Part shown: positions 17,643 to 25,561 of the stretch, piece by piece
Layout of the letters: each line of letters starts with the position of its first letter
Numbering within the stretch: position 1 is the stretch's first letter
Assembly (NCBI RefSeq): GCF_014646235.1
Contig: NZ_BMNB01000015.1
Coordinates: forward strand, 1-64,000
DNA: 64,000 nt
Reading direction: 5' to 3'
Source of the DNA: Micromonospora sonchi
Lineage (GTDB): Bacteria > Actinomycetota > Actinomycetes > Mycobacteriales > Micromonosporaceae
Notes under the pieces: generated by a model
The model's database searches: none
What the model was told of the DNA's origin: nothing
Seen by the model: the letters and a program-made list of their open reading frames with translations, nothing else
Position numbers and translations under genes: made by a program

Positions 17643-18362
17643 GTGTACTTCCAGCACTCGACCCAGGTTCGGGCGGAGCATCCGACGCTGGTCGCCGGCG
17701 TGCTGTACGCCGAGGGTGTCCACGGCGAGCCACGGGCCGAACTGCCATTGGCCGACCTGCTCGGGCGGGCGCGGCAGCGGCTCGCCGGGGGCACCGAGGC
17801 GGGCTTTCCGGAGATCCAGGCGTGGCGGCGGGCGTTCACCCGGATGGGGCTGGCCCCGACGAAGTACCGCTGAGCGGCGGAATCGCTGCTGCGCCGGCTG
17901 CGGACCAGTGGTGACCTGCCCCGGGTGCACCCGCTGGTGGATCTCGGCAACGCGGTCTCGGCCGCGTACGCCATCCCGGTCGGGATCCTCGACGTGGCCC
18001 GCTGCGGCGGCGGCATCGAGGTTCGGCACGCCCAGGGCGACGAGCGCTACCTGACTCTCGGCGGCGTCGAGGAGCAGCCCGACCCGGCAGAGGTGATCTT
18101 CGCCGACCCGCTGGGCCGGGCCCATGCCCGGCGCTGGACCAACCGGCAGAGCGGCTGGTCGGCGGTACGCGAGGACACCTCCACCGTCCTGGTGGTGGTG
18201 GAGGCGATGCACGACTCGGCGGCGCGGGACGCGCCCCGCCTGCTGGACACGCTCGCCGAGGAGCTGGACCGGGGTTGGGGCGCGTCGACGCGTACCACTC
18301 TGCTGACCCCGGCCGCCCCCGGCTTCCGCGTCGACGTCGCCGCCGGCTCAGATGTTGGCTGA
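17643..18362 (+). pseudogene. B3/B4-domain protein interrupted by an in-frame TGA
   Basis: Two open segments, 17643-17873 and 17925-18362, are in the same frame and together give a full B3/B4 (tRNA synthetase beta-like editing) domain protein of about 239 residues. The break falls in GLAPTKYR*AAESLLRRL, a conserved helix, where a single base change to TGA explains the stop. GTG at 17643 has a GGGAG site. The family may edit mischarged tRNA, but the function is poorly known. Together with the truncated LysE gene this marks a decaying locus. Translational readthrough cannot be excluded from sequence alone. The 3' end overlaps the DODA gene by 15 bp. Confidence 0.75.
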
Positions 18363-19217
18363 GTCGGCGGGTACACCGTCGGGCAGCGTGGGCGCCCCGG
18401 CCAGCGGCTCCGTGGGGTGACCGGGGCGGCCCAGCGTGTAGGCGGTCATCGACACCGACCCGTAGGCGTACCCGTCCACCAGCACGTTCGTCCCCCCGCC
18501 GTCGGCTCCGGCCAGGCCGGCCAGGTAGAGCAGCGGGATGAAGTGGTCCGGCGTCGGCACAGCACTGCCGAAGTCGCGGTGGGCGTCCAGGGCGGCCGCC
18601 TCGGTCGGCTCGCCGAGCATGACCTCCTTCGCCGCCTCGTCGAAGCGCTGCGCCCAGTCGAACCCCTGGTCGACCATCCGAGGGTTGACGCCACCGAGGT
18701 TGTGCACCACGTTGCCGCTGGCCACCACGAGCACCCCACGCTCGCGCAGCGGCGCGAGCTTCGCGCCCAGCTCCAGGTGGTAGTCCAGCCCCTTGAAGGC
18801 GTTGATGCTCAGTTGGACGACGGGGATGTCCGCCTCGGGAAAGGCGTGCACCAGCACCGACCAGGTGCCGTGGTCGATGCCCCAGGAGTCGATGTCCGCG
18901 CCCACCCAGGTCGGGTGGACGACGTCGCTGACCTCCTCGGCCAGCTCGGGCAGGCCCGGCGCCGGGTACCGCACGTCGAACAACTCCTGCGGGAAGCCGT
19001 AGAAGTCGTGGATGGTCTTCGGTCGGGGCATGGCGGTGACCGCAGTGGCACCGATGTACCAGTGGGCCGACACCACCAGGATCGCCCGGGGCCGCGGGAC
19101 CGACTGTCCGAAGGCCCGCCACGCGGACGTGTACCGGTTGAGTTCCAGCGCGTTCATCGGGCTGCCGTGGCCGAAGAACACGGCCGGCATCCGCGTGGAC
19201 GTCGCATCGCTGCTCAT
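18348..19217 (-). CDS. Class III extradiol dioxygenase, DODA type (YgiD-like)
   Basis: Protein of 289 residues of the LigB/DODA family. FFGHGSPM (H17) and SAHWY (H52) provide active-site histidines, with further conserved DHGTWSVLVH and PTPDHFIPLL blocks. Bacterial members are iron- or zinc-dependent and cleave catechol-type substrates such as 4,5-DOPA in vitro; the natural substrate is usually unknown. It is cytosolic and monocistronic. The start ATG at 19217 is consistent with the family N-terminus PAVFFGHGSPMNAL. A MarR regulator is encoded upstream in the same direction, possibly as part of the same control unit. Confidence 0.88.
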   Translation of the reverse strand: MSSDATSTRMPAVFFGHGSPMNALELNRYTSAWRAFGQSVPRPRAILVVSAHWYIGATAVTAMPRPKTIHDFYGFPQELFDVRYPAPGLPELAEEVSDVVHPTWVGADIDSWGIDHGTWSVLVHAFPEADIPVVQLSINAFKGLDYHLELGAKLAPLRERGVLVVASGNVVHNLGGVNPRMVDQGFDWAQRFDEAAKEVMLGEPTEAAALDAHRDFGSAVPTPDHFIPLLYLAGLAGADGGGTNVLVDGYAYGSVSMTAYTLGRPGHPTEPLAGAPTLPDGVPADSANI

Positions 19218-19317
19218 GGTGCGCCTCCTGACCGGGCGGGTGGCCTGAGCGTAGACGACCCGGCGCGCGGTGTCCGGCGTACCGTCGCGGCGTTCGGCCT
19301 CGGGCCCGGTGGCGGGT

Positions 19318-19411
19318 CAGACAGCGTCGCCGGGAGCGAGGTGGCGGTAGCCGGGGATCGTCTCGGTGAACCAGCCGTTGACGCTGGCCAGACCGCGCTC
19401 GTTGCGCTGGG
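19318..19411 (-). pseudogene. Possible C-terminal gene relic
   Basis: The minus frame ending at a TGA at 19318-19320 reads NERGLASVNGWFTETIPGYR then HLAPGDAV. It looks like the tail of a real protein, but no start is available and it runs into the MarR coding end in another frame. I do not recognise the family; it could be chance. Confidence 0.2.
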
Positions 19412-19416
19412 CCTGG

Positions 19417-19950
19417 TCAGGTGCGGGCGGCCCGGCCGGCCGGCGGCGGCTCGGTCGCAGCCTCCACCGCCACGCACAGGTCGGTGAGCGGGTCGAACGC
19501 CTGCGCCGCGCAGGCCACCCGCCGCAGCAGGTCGCGCAGTGTCGCGTCCTGCTGCGGGGTGAGGGGCTGAAGCAAGCGGGATTCGACCGTACGCAAGGTG
19601 TCGCGGCGACGACGCGCGGCGTCGCGGCCGGCGCCGGTGAGGGTGACCAGGCGGCTGCGCCGGTCCGCCGGGTCAGGTCGGCGCACTACCAGCCCGGCCT
19701 GCTCCAGGTCGTCGATCAGGTACGTCAGGACGGTGCGGTCGATGCCCAACTCCTCGGCGATCGCGCCCTGGTTGCGGGGTGGCTCCCGGTCGGCGGCGGT
19801 GAGCACGTGGTAGCCGCGCGGCCCGCCGGGCAGCTCCCCGACGGCGTGCTCGGCGGCGCGGACATAGGCCCGGAAGGCGACGCCGAGCATCCACCCGAGG
19901 TCGTCGTTGATCGGGTCGGGACGGGGCTCGTCGCCCTGGGGGCCGGTCAT
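19417..19950 (-). CDS. MarR-family transcriptional regulator
   Basis: Protein of 177 residues. Winged helix core: NQGAIAEELGIDRTVLTYLI is the recognition-helix region, and DLEQAGLVVRRPDPADRRSR gives the classic MarR wing with DxRxR. It would act as a dimer repressing nearby genes, released by small aromatic or oxidant ligands. The ATG at 19950 follows TAATCT at 6 nt, a leaderless arrangement. It is divergent from the LLM-hemerythrin gene with 110 bp between them, containing an inverted repeat suitable as operator. That flavoprotein gene is the most likely target. Confidence 0.88.
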   Translation of the reverse strand: MTGPQGDEPRPDPINDDLGWMLGVAFRAYVRAAEHAVGELPGGPRGYHVLTAADREPPRNQGAIAEELGIDRTVLTYLIDDLEQAGLVVRRPDPADRRSRLVTLTGAGRDAARRRRDTLRTVESRLLQPLTPQQDATLRDLLRRVACAAQAFDPLTDLCVAVEAATEPPPAGRAART

Positions 19951-19956
19951 CCCCAA

Positions 19957-19962
19957 AGATTA
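19957..19962 (-). promoter_or_regulatory. Leaderless -10 box (TAATCT, minus strand)
   Basis: It sits 6 nt upstream of the MarR ATG at 19950. It supports that start over an upstream TTG at 19956. Confidence 0.5.
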
Positions 19963-19990
19963 GCGCAGGGTCACAGATTTTATTGGGCAA

Positions 19991-20015
19991 AGATGTTCTG
20001 CCCGACATAACATCT
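19991..20015. promoter_or_regulatory. Candidate MarR operator (AGATGTT-N11-AACATCT)
   Basis: A perfect 7-bp inverted repeat lies in the MarR/LLM divergent spacer. It overlaps a second repeat, GGGCA-N9-TGCCC. The size and symmetry suit a MarR dimer site that would control both genes. This is inference from position and symmetry. Confidence 0.5.
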
Positions 20016-20060
20016 CTGGTGTGTGGTGATCGACGCCGCGCCACCGGAAGGAAGGCCGAG

Positions 20061-21788
20061 ATGAGCGACTACGGGCACCCCCTGACCTTCGGATCGTTCC
20101 TGACGCCCGGCAACGCCGACCCGGCGCGACCGGTCGGCCTCGCCATGCTCTCCGAGCAGGTCGGGCTCGACCTGGTCACCTTTCAGGACCACCCCTACCA
20201 GTCCGCGTTCCTGGACACCTGGACGTTGTTGAGCTTCGTCGCCGCACGCACCGAACGGGTACGCCTGGCCGCGAACGTGACCAACCTGCCGCTGCGCCCA
20301 CCCGCCGTGCTGGCCCGCAGCGTCGCCAGCCTCGACCTGCTCAGCGGCGGCCGGATCGAGCTGGGCCTGGGCGCCGGTGCGTTCTGGGACGCCATCGAGG
20401 CGATGGGCGGGCGACGCCTCTCCCCCGGTCAGGGGGTGCGGGCTCTGGAGGAGGCGATCGAGATCGTCCGCCAGATCTGGGACGCCGACGCCCACGGCGG
20501 CGTCCGGGTCGACGGCGAGTTCCACCGGGCGGTCGGCGCCAAGCGCGGCCCGGCCCCCGCCCACGACGTCGGCATCTGGCTGGGCGCCTACAAGCCGCGC
20601 ATGCTCGCGCTGACCGGGCGCCGGGCCGACGGTTGGCTGCCCTCGCTGGCCTACCTGAAACCCGGCGACCTGGCGAAGGGCAACGTGATCATCGACGAGG
20701 CCGCCACCGGGGCGGGACGCTCCCCGGCCGACGTACGCCGGCTGCTCAACATCAACGGACGCTTCTCGGCGGTCGGCCGCGGCCAGCTCGACGGGCCGGC
20801 CGAACAGTGGGCCGAGGAACTCGCCGACCTGGCCCTGACCGAGGGGATCAGCACCTTCATCCTCGGCAGCGACAACCCCGACGACCTGCGGCGCTTCGCC
20901 GCCGAGGTGGCCCCGGCCACCCGGGAACTCGTCGCCGCCGAGCGCTCCTCGCGCAGGCCCGGCACCCCCACCGACCCGGCCGCTCCCACCCCGACCGGCA
21001 CGGCCAGTCCCGCCTCGACCGATCCCGGCGCGACCGATCCCGCCTCAGCTGACGCGGCCGGTCCCGCCTCAGCTGACGCGGCCGGTCCCACCTCGGGAGG
21101 CGTGACGGGGACTCGGGCGGGCGGCGGGACGGGAACGCCGCCGGGGGGTGCCGGGCGGCCGGCGGCGCGTCGGGCCGGCGGCGGGACGGCGCCGTTCGCA
21201 GTGGTGCCGACGCCCGACGACGGCATCCGCCGCAGCGAGGTGCGGGTGTGGGACGAGTCGGAGCGCCCCGCCGGGCCGGCCCCGGACCCGGAGCGCACCT
21301 ACACGGCGCACGAGCAGGCCGGCGCGCAACACCTGATCGACGTGCACGACGGGCTACGTGCCGAACTGGCCCAGATCCACGACCTGATCGAACAGGTAGC
21401 CGCCGGTCTGATCGACGTGGGTGCCGCCCGGTCGCACATCAACACGATGACGATGCGGCAGAACAAGTGGACGTTGGGCACCTACTGCGAGTCGTACTGC
21501 CGGGTGGTGACCACCCACCACACCATCGAGGACCGCTCGCTCTTCCCGCACCTGCGCCGCTCCGACCCTCGACTCAAGCCGGTCATCGACCGGCTGGTCG
21601 AGGAACACCACGCCATCCACGACGTGCTGGAGGGCGTGGACCGGGCGCTGGTCGCGTTCGTCGCCACACCGGACGGGATGGCCGAGCTACGCGCCGCGGT
21701 CGACCTGCTCAGCGACACGCTGCTGTCGCACCTTGCGTACGAGGAACGCGAACTGGTCGAGCCGATCGCCCGGCTGGGCATGTACTGA
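20061..21788 (+). CDS. LLM-class flavin/F420 oxidoreductase fused to a hemerythrin-like domain
   Basis: Protein of 575 residues. Residues 1 to about 295 form a luciferase-like TIM barrel (SEQVGLDLVTFQDHPYQ, SGGRIELGLGAGAFWDAIEA). From about 300 to 405 there is a disordered Pro/Thr/Ala linker with a tandem ASADAAGP repeat. From about 415 an all-helical domain carries TTHHTIEDRSLFPHLRRSDP, VEEHHAIHD and HLAYEERELVEPI, the His/Glu pattern of hemerythrin di-iron domains. The combination couples a flavin or F420 oxidoreductase to an oxygen- or redox-sensing iron site. The ATG at 20061 has GAAGGAAGG upstream. It is divergent from MarR, which probably controls it. Confidence 0.88.
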   Translation: MSDYGHPLTFGSFLTPGNADPARPVGLAMLSEQVGLDLVTFQDHPYQSAFLDTWTLLSFVAARTERVRLAANVTNLPLRPPAVLARSVASLDLLSGGRIELGLGAGAFWDAIEAMGGRRLSPGQGVRALEEAIEIVRQIWDADAHGGVRVDGEFHRAVGAKRGPAPAHDVGIWLGAYKPRMLALTGRRADGWLPSLAYLKPGDLAKGNVIIDEAATGAGRSPADVRRLLNINGRFSAVGRGQLDGPAEQWAEELADLALTEGISTFILGSDNPDDLRRFAAEVAPATRELVAAERSSRRPGTPTDPAAPTPTGTASPASTDPGATDPASADAAGPASADAAGPTSGGVTGTRAGGGTGTPPGGAGRPAARRAGGGTAPFAVVPTPDDGIRRSEVRVWDESERPAGPAPDPERTYTAHEQAGAQHLIDVHDGLRAELAQIHDLIEQVAAGLIDVGAARSHINTMTMRQNKWTLGTYCESYCRVVTTHHTIEDRSLFPHLRRSDPRLKPVIDRLVEEHHAIHDVLEGVDRALVAFVATPDGMAELRAAVDLLSDTLLSHLAYEERELVEPIARLGMY

Positions 21789-21805
21789 CCGCCGCCCGAC
21801 GTGGC

Positions 21806-21866
21806 GATCGTTGGCACCTCAGCTGCCGCAGCACCGGCGTGTCGTGCCGCTGAGGTGCCAACGATC
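21806..21866. repeat. Inverted repeat with perfect 18-bp arms
   Basis: Arms GATCGTTGGCACCTCAGC and GCTGAGGTGCCAACGATC enclose a GC-rich centre. It lies 17 bp after the LLM-hemerythrin stop. It may terminate that transcript, though such GATC-flanked palindromes also look like mobile REP-type elements; two others occur at 27431 and 38264. Confidence 0.7.
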
Positions 21867-21926
21867 AAGGCGGTCGTGTCACGGGAGCGCGGACGATCCG
21901 GGGTAGCGGACAGGCATCATCGAGGA

Positions 21927-22355
21927 ATGGAGCCACGAGTCGAACGGGGGCACCGGTGCGTGCCGCACACCGCCGACGTACGGATCGAGGCGTGGGCACC
22001 GGACCGCGAGGGCTGCGTGGCCGAGGCGGTCGCGGCGCTGGTCGAGTCGTTCACCGACCCGGCCGGCGCCTCGCCGAATGCCGAACGGGAGTTCCACGCG
22101 CCGCCCGCCGCCGACGACGACCTGCTGGTGGGCGTACTCGACGAAGTGATCTTCCGAATGGAGACGGCGGACGAGCTGCCGCTGACCACCGAGGTGACCG
22201 ACGACGGCGCCGGCGGCCTGCTGGTGCGCTGGCGCACCACGGGCACCGCCGAGGTGGAACTCACCGGCGCGGTGCCGAAGGCGGTCTCCCTGCACGAGCT
22301 GCGCTTCAGCGGCGACGGTACGGGCTGGTCGTGCACGGTGACGCTGGACGTATGA
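21927..22355 (+). CDS. Archease
   Basis: Protein of 142 residues, the usual archease size. CVPHTADVRIEAWAPDREGC is the family N-terminal signature, and acidic metal-binding residues follow; the C-terminus LHELRFSGDGTGWSCTVTLDV is also typical. Archease accelerates the guanylylation and turnover of the RNA ligase RtcB. The RtcB gene is the convergent neighbour only 9 bp away, which strongly supports the assignment. The ATG at 21927 begins at the conserved region; no strong ribosome site is seen. Confidence 0.9.
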   Translation: MEPRVERGHRCVPHTADVRIEAWAPDREGCVAEAVAALVESFTDPAGASPNAEREFHAPPAADDDLLVGVLDEVIFRMETADELPLTTEVTDDGAGGLLVRWRTTGTAEVELTGAVPKAVSLHELRFSGDGTGWSCTVTLDV

Positions 22356-22364
22356 GGCGTCCCG

Positions 22365-23783
22365 TCAACCCTTGACCACACCGAGCGGCACCAGCCGGGC
22401 CACCTTCCGGCACAGGCCGGCCCCCTCGGCGGCCTCGACCACCGCCGAGATGTCCTTGTACGCCGCCGGCATCTCCTCGGCCAGCCCGCGCCGGGACGCC
22501 CCGCGTACCGCGATGTCCTGCGCTTCCAACTGGGCGCGCGGGTCCGCGCCGCGCCCGGCCACGACGGCCTGCTTACGGCTCTGCACCCGGCCCGCGCCGT
22601 GGCAGGTGGAGGCCCACGCGGGCGCCCCGGCCACGCCGGTCAGCACGTACGACCCGGTGCCCATCGAGCCCGGAATGAGCACCGGCTGGCCGGCGGCGCG
22701 CAGCTCCTCGGGCAGGTCGGGGTGGCCGGGTGGCAGTGCGCGGGTGGCGCCCTTGCGGTGTACGCACAGTCGGCGCGTCCCGCCGTCCACCGCATGGTCT
22801 TCGATCTTGGCGAGGTTGTGCGAGATGTCGTAGACCAGGTCGAGCCGCCGCCCGGTCTGCCGCTCGAAGATCTGGCCGGCCGCGTGGGCGAGCAGCTGGC
22901 GGTTGGCCCGCGCGTAGTTCGCGGCGGCGGCCATCGCGCCCAGGTAGGCCCGCCCCTCATGCGAGCTGACCGGGGCGCAGGCGAGCTGCCGGTCCGGTAC
23001 GTGGATGCCGTGCCGGCCCATCACCTTCTCCATGGCCCGCACATGGTCGGTGCAGATCTGGTGGCCGAGCCCGCGCGACCCGCAGTGGATCATCACGCAG
23101 ACCTGGCCGGGGCGCAGCCCGAACGCCTCGGCCACCGGTTCGTCGTACACCTGCTCGACCGCCTGGACCTCCAGGAAGTGGTTGCCGGAACCGAGGCTGC
23201 CGACCTGGCGCGCGCCGCGCTCGATCGCCCGCTCGCTGACCTGGGCCGGGTCGGCGTCGTCCACCGCGCCGTAGTCCTCGCAGCGGTGCAGGTCCCGCTC
23301 GACGCCGAAGCCGCGCTCCACGGCGTACCGGGAGCCGCCGCGCAGCACCGCGTCGAGTTCGTCGCGGCCGGTCAGGTGCCACACCGCGCCCTTGCCCATG
23401 CCGCGCGGGGTGGCCTCGCTCAGCCCGTCCATCACCGCGTCCAGGCGCGGGCGCAGTTCGTCGCGGTCCAGGTCGGCGGTGAGCAGCCGGACCCCGCAGG
23501 AGATGTCGAAGCCGACGCCGCCCGGCGAGACGACCCCGCCGGCCTCGATGTCGGTGGCGGCCACCCCGCCGATCGGGAAGCCGTAGCCCCAGTGCACGTC
23601 CGGCATGGCGTACGAGGCGTCGACGATGCCCGGCAGGGTGGCGACGTTGGCGACCTGGTCCAGCGACCGGTCCGCCCCGGCGTCGGGCAGCAGCGACCGG
23701 GACGCGAAGATCACCCCCGGCACCCGCATCGGGTCACGCCGGTCGATCCGGAACCGGTACGGCGACTCCTCGACCAACTCCAT
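22365..23783 (-). CDS. rtcB: RtcB RNA ligase
   Basis: Protein of 472 residues, the normal length of RtcB. It joins 2',3'-cyclic phosphate and 5'-OH RNA ends using GTP and manganese. Metal and GMP sites are visible: PGGVGFDISCGVRLL, GSLGSGNHFLE, VMIHCGSRGLGH, DISHNLAK, and STCHGAGR, which contains the His that becomes guanylylated. Convergent with the archease gene at 21927, its known partner. In bacteria the system repairs tRNA or rRNA after ribotoxin damage. A nucleotidyltransferase toxin gene lies about 21 kb away, but no functional link can be shown. Confidence 0.94.
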   Translation of the reverse strand: MELVEESPYRFRIDRRDPMRVPGVIFASRSLLPDAGADRSLDQVANVATLPGIVDASYAMPDVHWGYGFPIGGVAATDIEAGGVVSPGGVGFDISCGVRLLTADLDRDELRPRLDAVMDGLSEATPRGMGKGAVWHLTGRDELDAVLRGGSRYAVERGFGVERDLHRCEDYGAVDDADPAQVSERAIERGARQVGSLGSGNHFLEVQAVEQVYDEPVAEAFGLRPGQVCVMIHCGSRGLGHQICTDHVRAMEKVMGRHGIHVPDRQLACAPVSSHEGRAYLGAMAAAANYARANRQLLAHAAGQIFERQTGRRLDLVYDISHNLAKIEDHAVDGGTRRLCVHRKGATRALPPGHPDLPEELRAAGQPVLIPGSMGTGSYVLTGVAGAPAWASTCHGAGRVQSRKQAVVAGRGADPRAQLEAQDIAVRGASRRGLAEEMPAAYKDISAVVEAAEGAGLCRKVARLVPLGVVKG

Positions 23784-23907
23784 CCCGCGCGGCTACCCAC
23801 CCTCGTGGGCGCTACACCTGTCGTTGAGGCGTCTGGCGTGGCGGACGACGGGCGCGATCGTGGCCCTCGATCGTGCGGGTGCGCGGGGCGTGGTCGGACA
23901 CGGTGGG

Positions 23908-23913
23908 TACCGT
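23908..23913 (+). promoter_or_regulatory. Leaderless -10 box (TACCGT)
   Basis: It lies 7 nt before the GTG at 23921. It favours that start for the pentapeptide-repeat gene. Confidence 0.4.
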
Positions 23914-23920
23914 GTCAGGG

Positions 23921-24775
23921 GTGACCGAGGCGGGGGAACGGAACAGGGTGAGCAGCGAGCTACGGGCCGACTGCGGCAGGTGCTTCGGGCTCTGCTGCGT
24001 CGCGCCCGCCTTCGCCGCGTCGGCCGACTTCGCGCTCGACAAGCCAGCCGGTCAGCCGTGCCGCAACCTGCGCGCCGACTTCGGCTGCGGCATCCACGCC
24101 GAGCTGCGCGATCGTGGCTTCCCCGGCTGCACCGTCTTCGACTGCTTCGGCGCGGGTCAGCGGGTCGCCCAGCAGACCTTCGGCGGGCGGGACTGGCGGA
24201 GCGCGCCGCAGACCGCCGGGCAGATGTTCGACGTGTTCGCGGTGATGCGTCCGCTGCACGAGTTGCTCTGGTATCTGACCGAGGCGGTCGCGCTGAGCCC
24301 GCCGGCAGCGCTGCGCGAGCAGTTGGTCACCGCGCTCGCCGAGACCGATCGGCTGGCCTCGGGCAGCCCGCAGCAGTTGCTCGCGCTCGACGTCGACGCG
24401 CACCGCCGGGAGGTCAACGCGCTGTTGTCGCGTACCGGCGATCTGGCCCGCGCCCGGGGCGGCGCCGGCGCCGACCATCGCGGCGCGAGTCTGGTCGGCC
24501 GTGACCTGCGCCGCGCCGACCTGCGCGGGGCCAACCTGCGCGGGGCGCTGCTGGTCGGGGCCGACCTGCGCGGCGTGGACCTGACCCGGGCCGACCTCAC
24601 CGGCGCCGACCTCCGCGGGGCGAACCTGCGCGGGGCCGACCTGTCCGGCGCCCTGTTCCTGCACCAGTCGCAGGTCGACGCCGCTCGCGGCGACCGGTCC
24701 ACCCGCCTGCCGGCGGCGCTGCGCCGCCCGACGCACTGGACAGCGGCGGCCACACTCCGAGCGCGACGCCGCTGA
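23921..24775 (+). CDS. YkgJ-like Cys-cluster protein fused to pentapeptide repeats
   Basis: Protein of 284 residues. The N-terminal third has Cys residues in the pattern CGRCFGLCC, PCRNL, GCGIH, GCTVFDCFG, resembling YkgJ-type (CxxCxxxC) zinc or iron-sulfur proteins. A helical middle segment follows. Residues about 188-245 are pentapeptide repeats, A(D/N)LRG type (LRRADLRGANLRGALLVGAD and so on), which fold as a right-handed four-sided helix. Pentapeptide proteins sometimes mimic DNA and protect gyrase; here the repeat run is short, so that role is not claimed. The start at 23921 is chosen from the leaderless box; GTG at 23948 is the alternative. Confidence 0.8.
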   Translation: MTEAGERNRVSSELRADCGRCFGLCCVAPAFAASADFALDKPAGQPCRNLRADFGCGIHAELRDRGFPGCTVFDCFGAGQRVAQQTFGGRDWRSAPQTAGQMFDVFAVMRPLHELLWYLTEAVALSPPAALREQLVTALAETDRLASGSPQQLLALDVDAHRREVNALLSRTGDLARARGGAGADHRGASLVGRDLRRADLRGANLRGALLVGADLRGVDLTRADLTGADLRGANLRGADLSGALFLHQSQVDAARGDRSTRLPAALRRPTHWTAAATLRARRR

Positions 24776-24781
24776 ATCACG

Positions 24782-24972
24782 GTGCACGCCGTCGCCCCAA
24801 CCGGAACCCAGTCGGTGAACCGATGGTGCAACGGCGGCGACTGCGTAGAGGTCGCTGCCAACCTGCCGGGTGTCGTCGGCGTCCGGGACAGCAAGGACTC
24901 GAGCGGCGCGGCGCTGACCTTCGCCCCGGCCGCTGGCGAGCGTTCATCGCCCACGTCGCCGAGCGAGCCTGA
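24782..24972 (+). pseudogene. DUF397 relic with frameshift
   Basis: The frame gives NGGDCVEVAANLPGVVGVRD followed by SKDSSGAALTFAP, the core of a DUF397 protein (about 60 residues, normally partner of an Xre-type regulator). The N-terminal WxxSSYS block is absent. Near 24920-24936 the reading frame shifts: the expected ending WRAFIAHVAERA followed by TGA at 24970 is in another frame. No Xre gene is adjacent. This is an orphan decayed copy; a functional protein is unlikely. Confidence 0.7.
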
Positions 24973-25016
24973 CCGGCGCAGACACTTACTCGCCCGTACC
25001 CGTGCGGGCGCTTCTG

Positions 25017-25493
25017 CTAGCGGCTGGCCGGTGTGGCGGCGCGCGCCTCGGTCATGCCCCGGTTGGCCAACGTGTCGGCGCGTTCGTTCTCGGGGTGGCC
25101 GTTGTGCCCCTTCACCCAGAGCCAGGTGATCCGGTGCCGGGCGCAGGCCGCCTCCAACCGCTGCCACAGGTCGGCGTTCTTCACCGGCTGCTTCGCCGCG
25201 GTCAGCCAGCCGTTGCGCTTCCAGGAGGCCAGCCAGCTGGTGATGCCGTTGCGCACGTACGTGCTGTCGGTGTGCAGTTCGACGGTGACCGGCCGGGTGA
25301 GGCTCTCCAGGGCCTCGATGGCGGCGGTCAGCTCCATCCGGTTGTTGGTGGTCGGGGTGGCCTCGCCACCGCACAGCTCCCGCTCGTGCGAGCCGTAGCG
25401 CAGCACCGCGCCCCAGCCGCCCGGTCCCGGGTTTCCGCTGCACGCACCGTCGGTCCAGATCTGCACCACCCGGCCGGGGGCCTCGTCCGTCAT
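25017..25493 (-). CDS. rnhA: Ribonuclease HI
   Basis: Protein of 158 residues, the size of E. coli RNase HI. The catalytic acidic residues D15 (IWTDGACSGNPGPGG), E54 (NNRMELTAAIEAL), D76 (HTDSTYV) and D140 (HPENERAD) are all present, with the basic handle region WKRNGWLTAAKQPVKN. It degrades the RNA strand of RNA-DNA hybrids in the cytosol. The ATG at 25493 is preceded by TAGGTT at 6 nt, giving a leaderless start; the promoter region is shared with the divergent acetyltransferase gene. Confidence 0.95.
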   Translation of the reverse strand: MTDEAPGRVVQIWTDGACSGNPGPGGWGAVLRYGSHERELCGGEATPTTNNRMELTAAIEALESLTRPVTVELHTDSTYVRNGITSWLASWKRNGWLTAAKQPVKNADLWQRLEAACARHRITWLWVKGHNGHPENERADTLANRGMTEARAATPASR

Positions 25494-25499
25494 GCGGCA

Positions 25500-25505
25500 A
25501 ACCTA
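25500..25505 (-). promoter_or_regulatory. Leaderless -10 box (TAGGTT, minus strand)
   Basis: It is 6 nt upstream of the rnhA ATG at 25493. There is no Shine-Dalgarno sequence. Confidence 0.5.
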
Positions 25506-25548
25506 CCGAAGCCGCCCGCACGGGCACGCGTACGGGCCCGCCGGTGGT

Positions 25549-25554
25549 TAAAGT
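25549..25554 (+). promoter_or_regulatory. Leaderless -10 box (TAAAGT)
   Basis: It is 7 nt before the GTG at 25562 of the acetyltransferase gene. It lies back to back with the rnhA promoter. Confidence 0.45.
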
Positions 25555-25561
25555 CGGCCGG

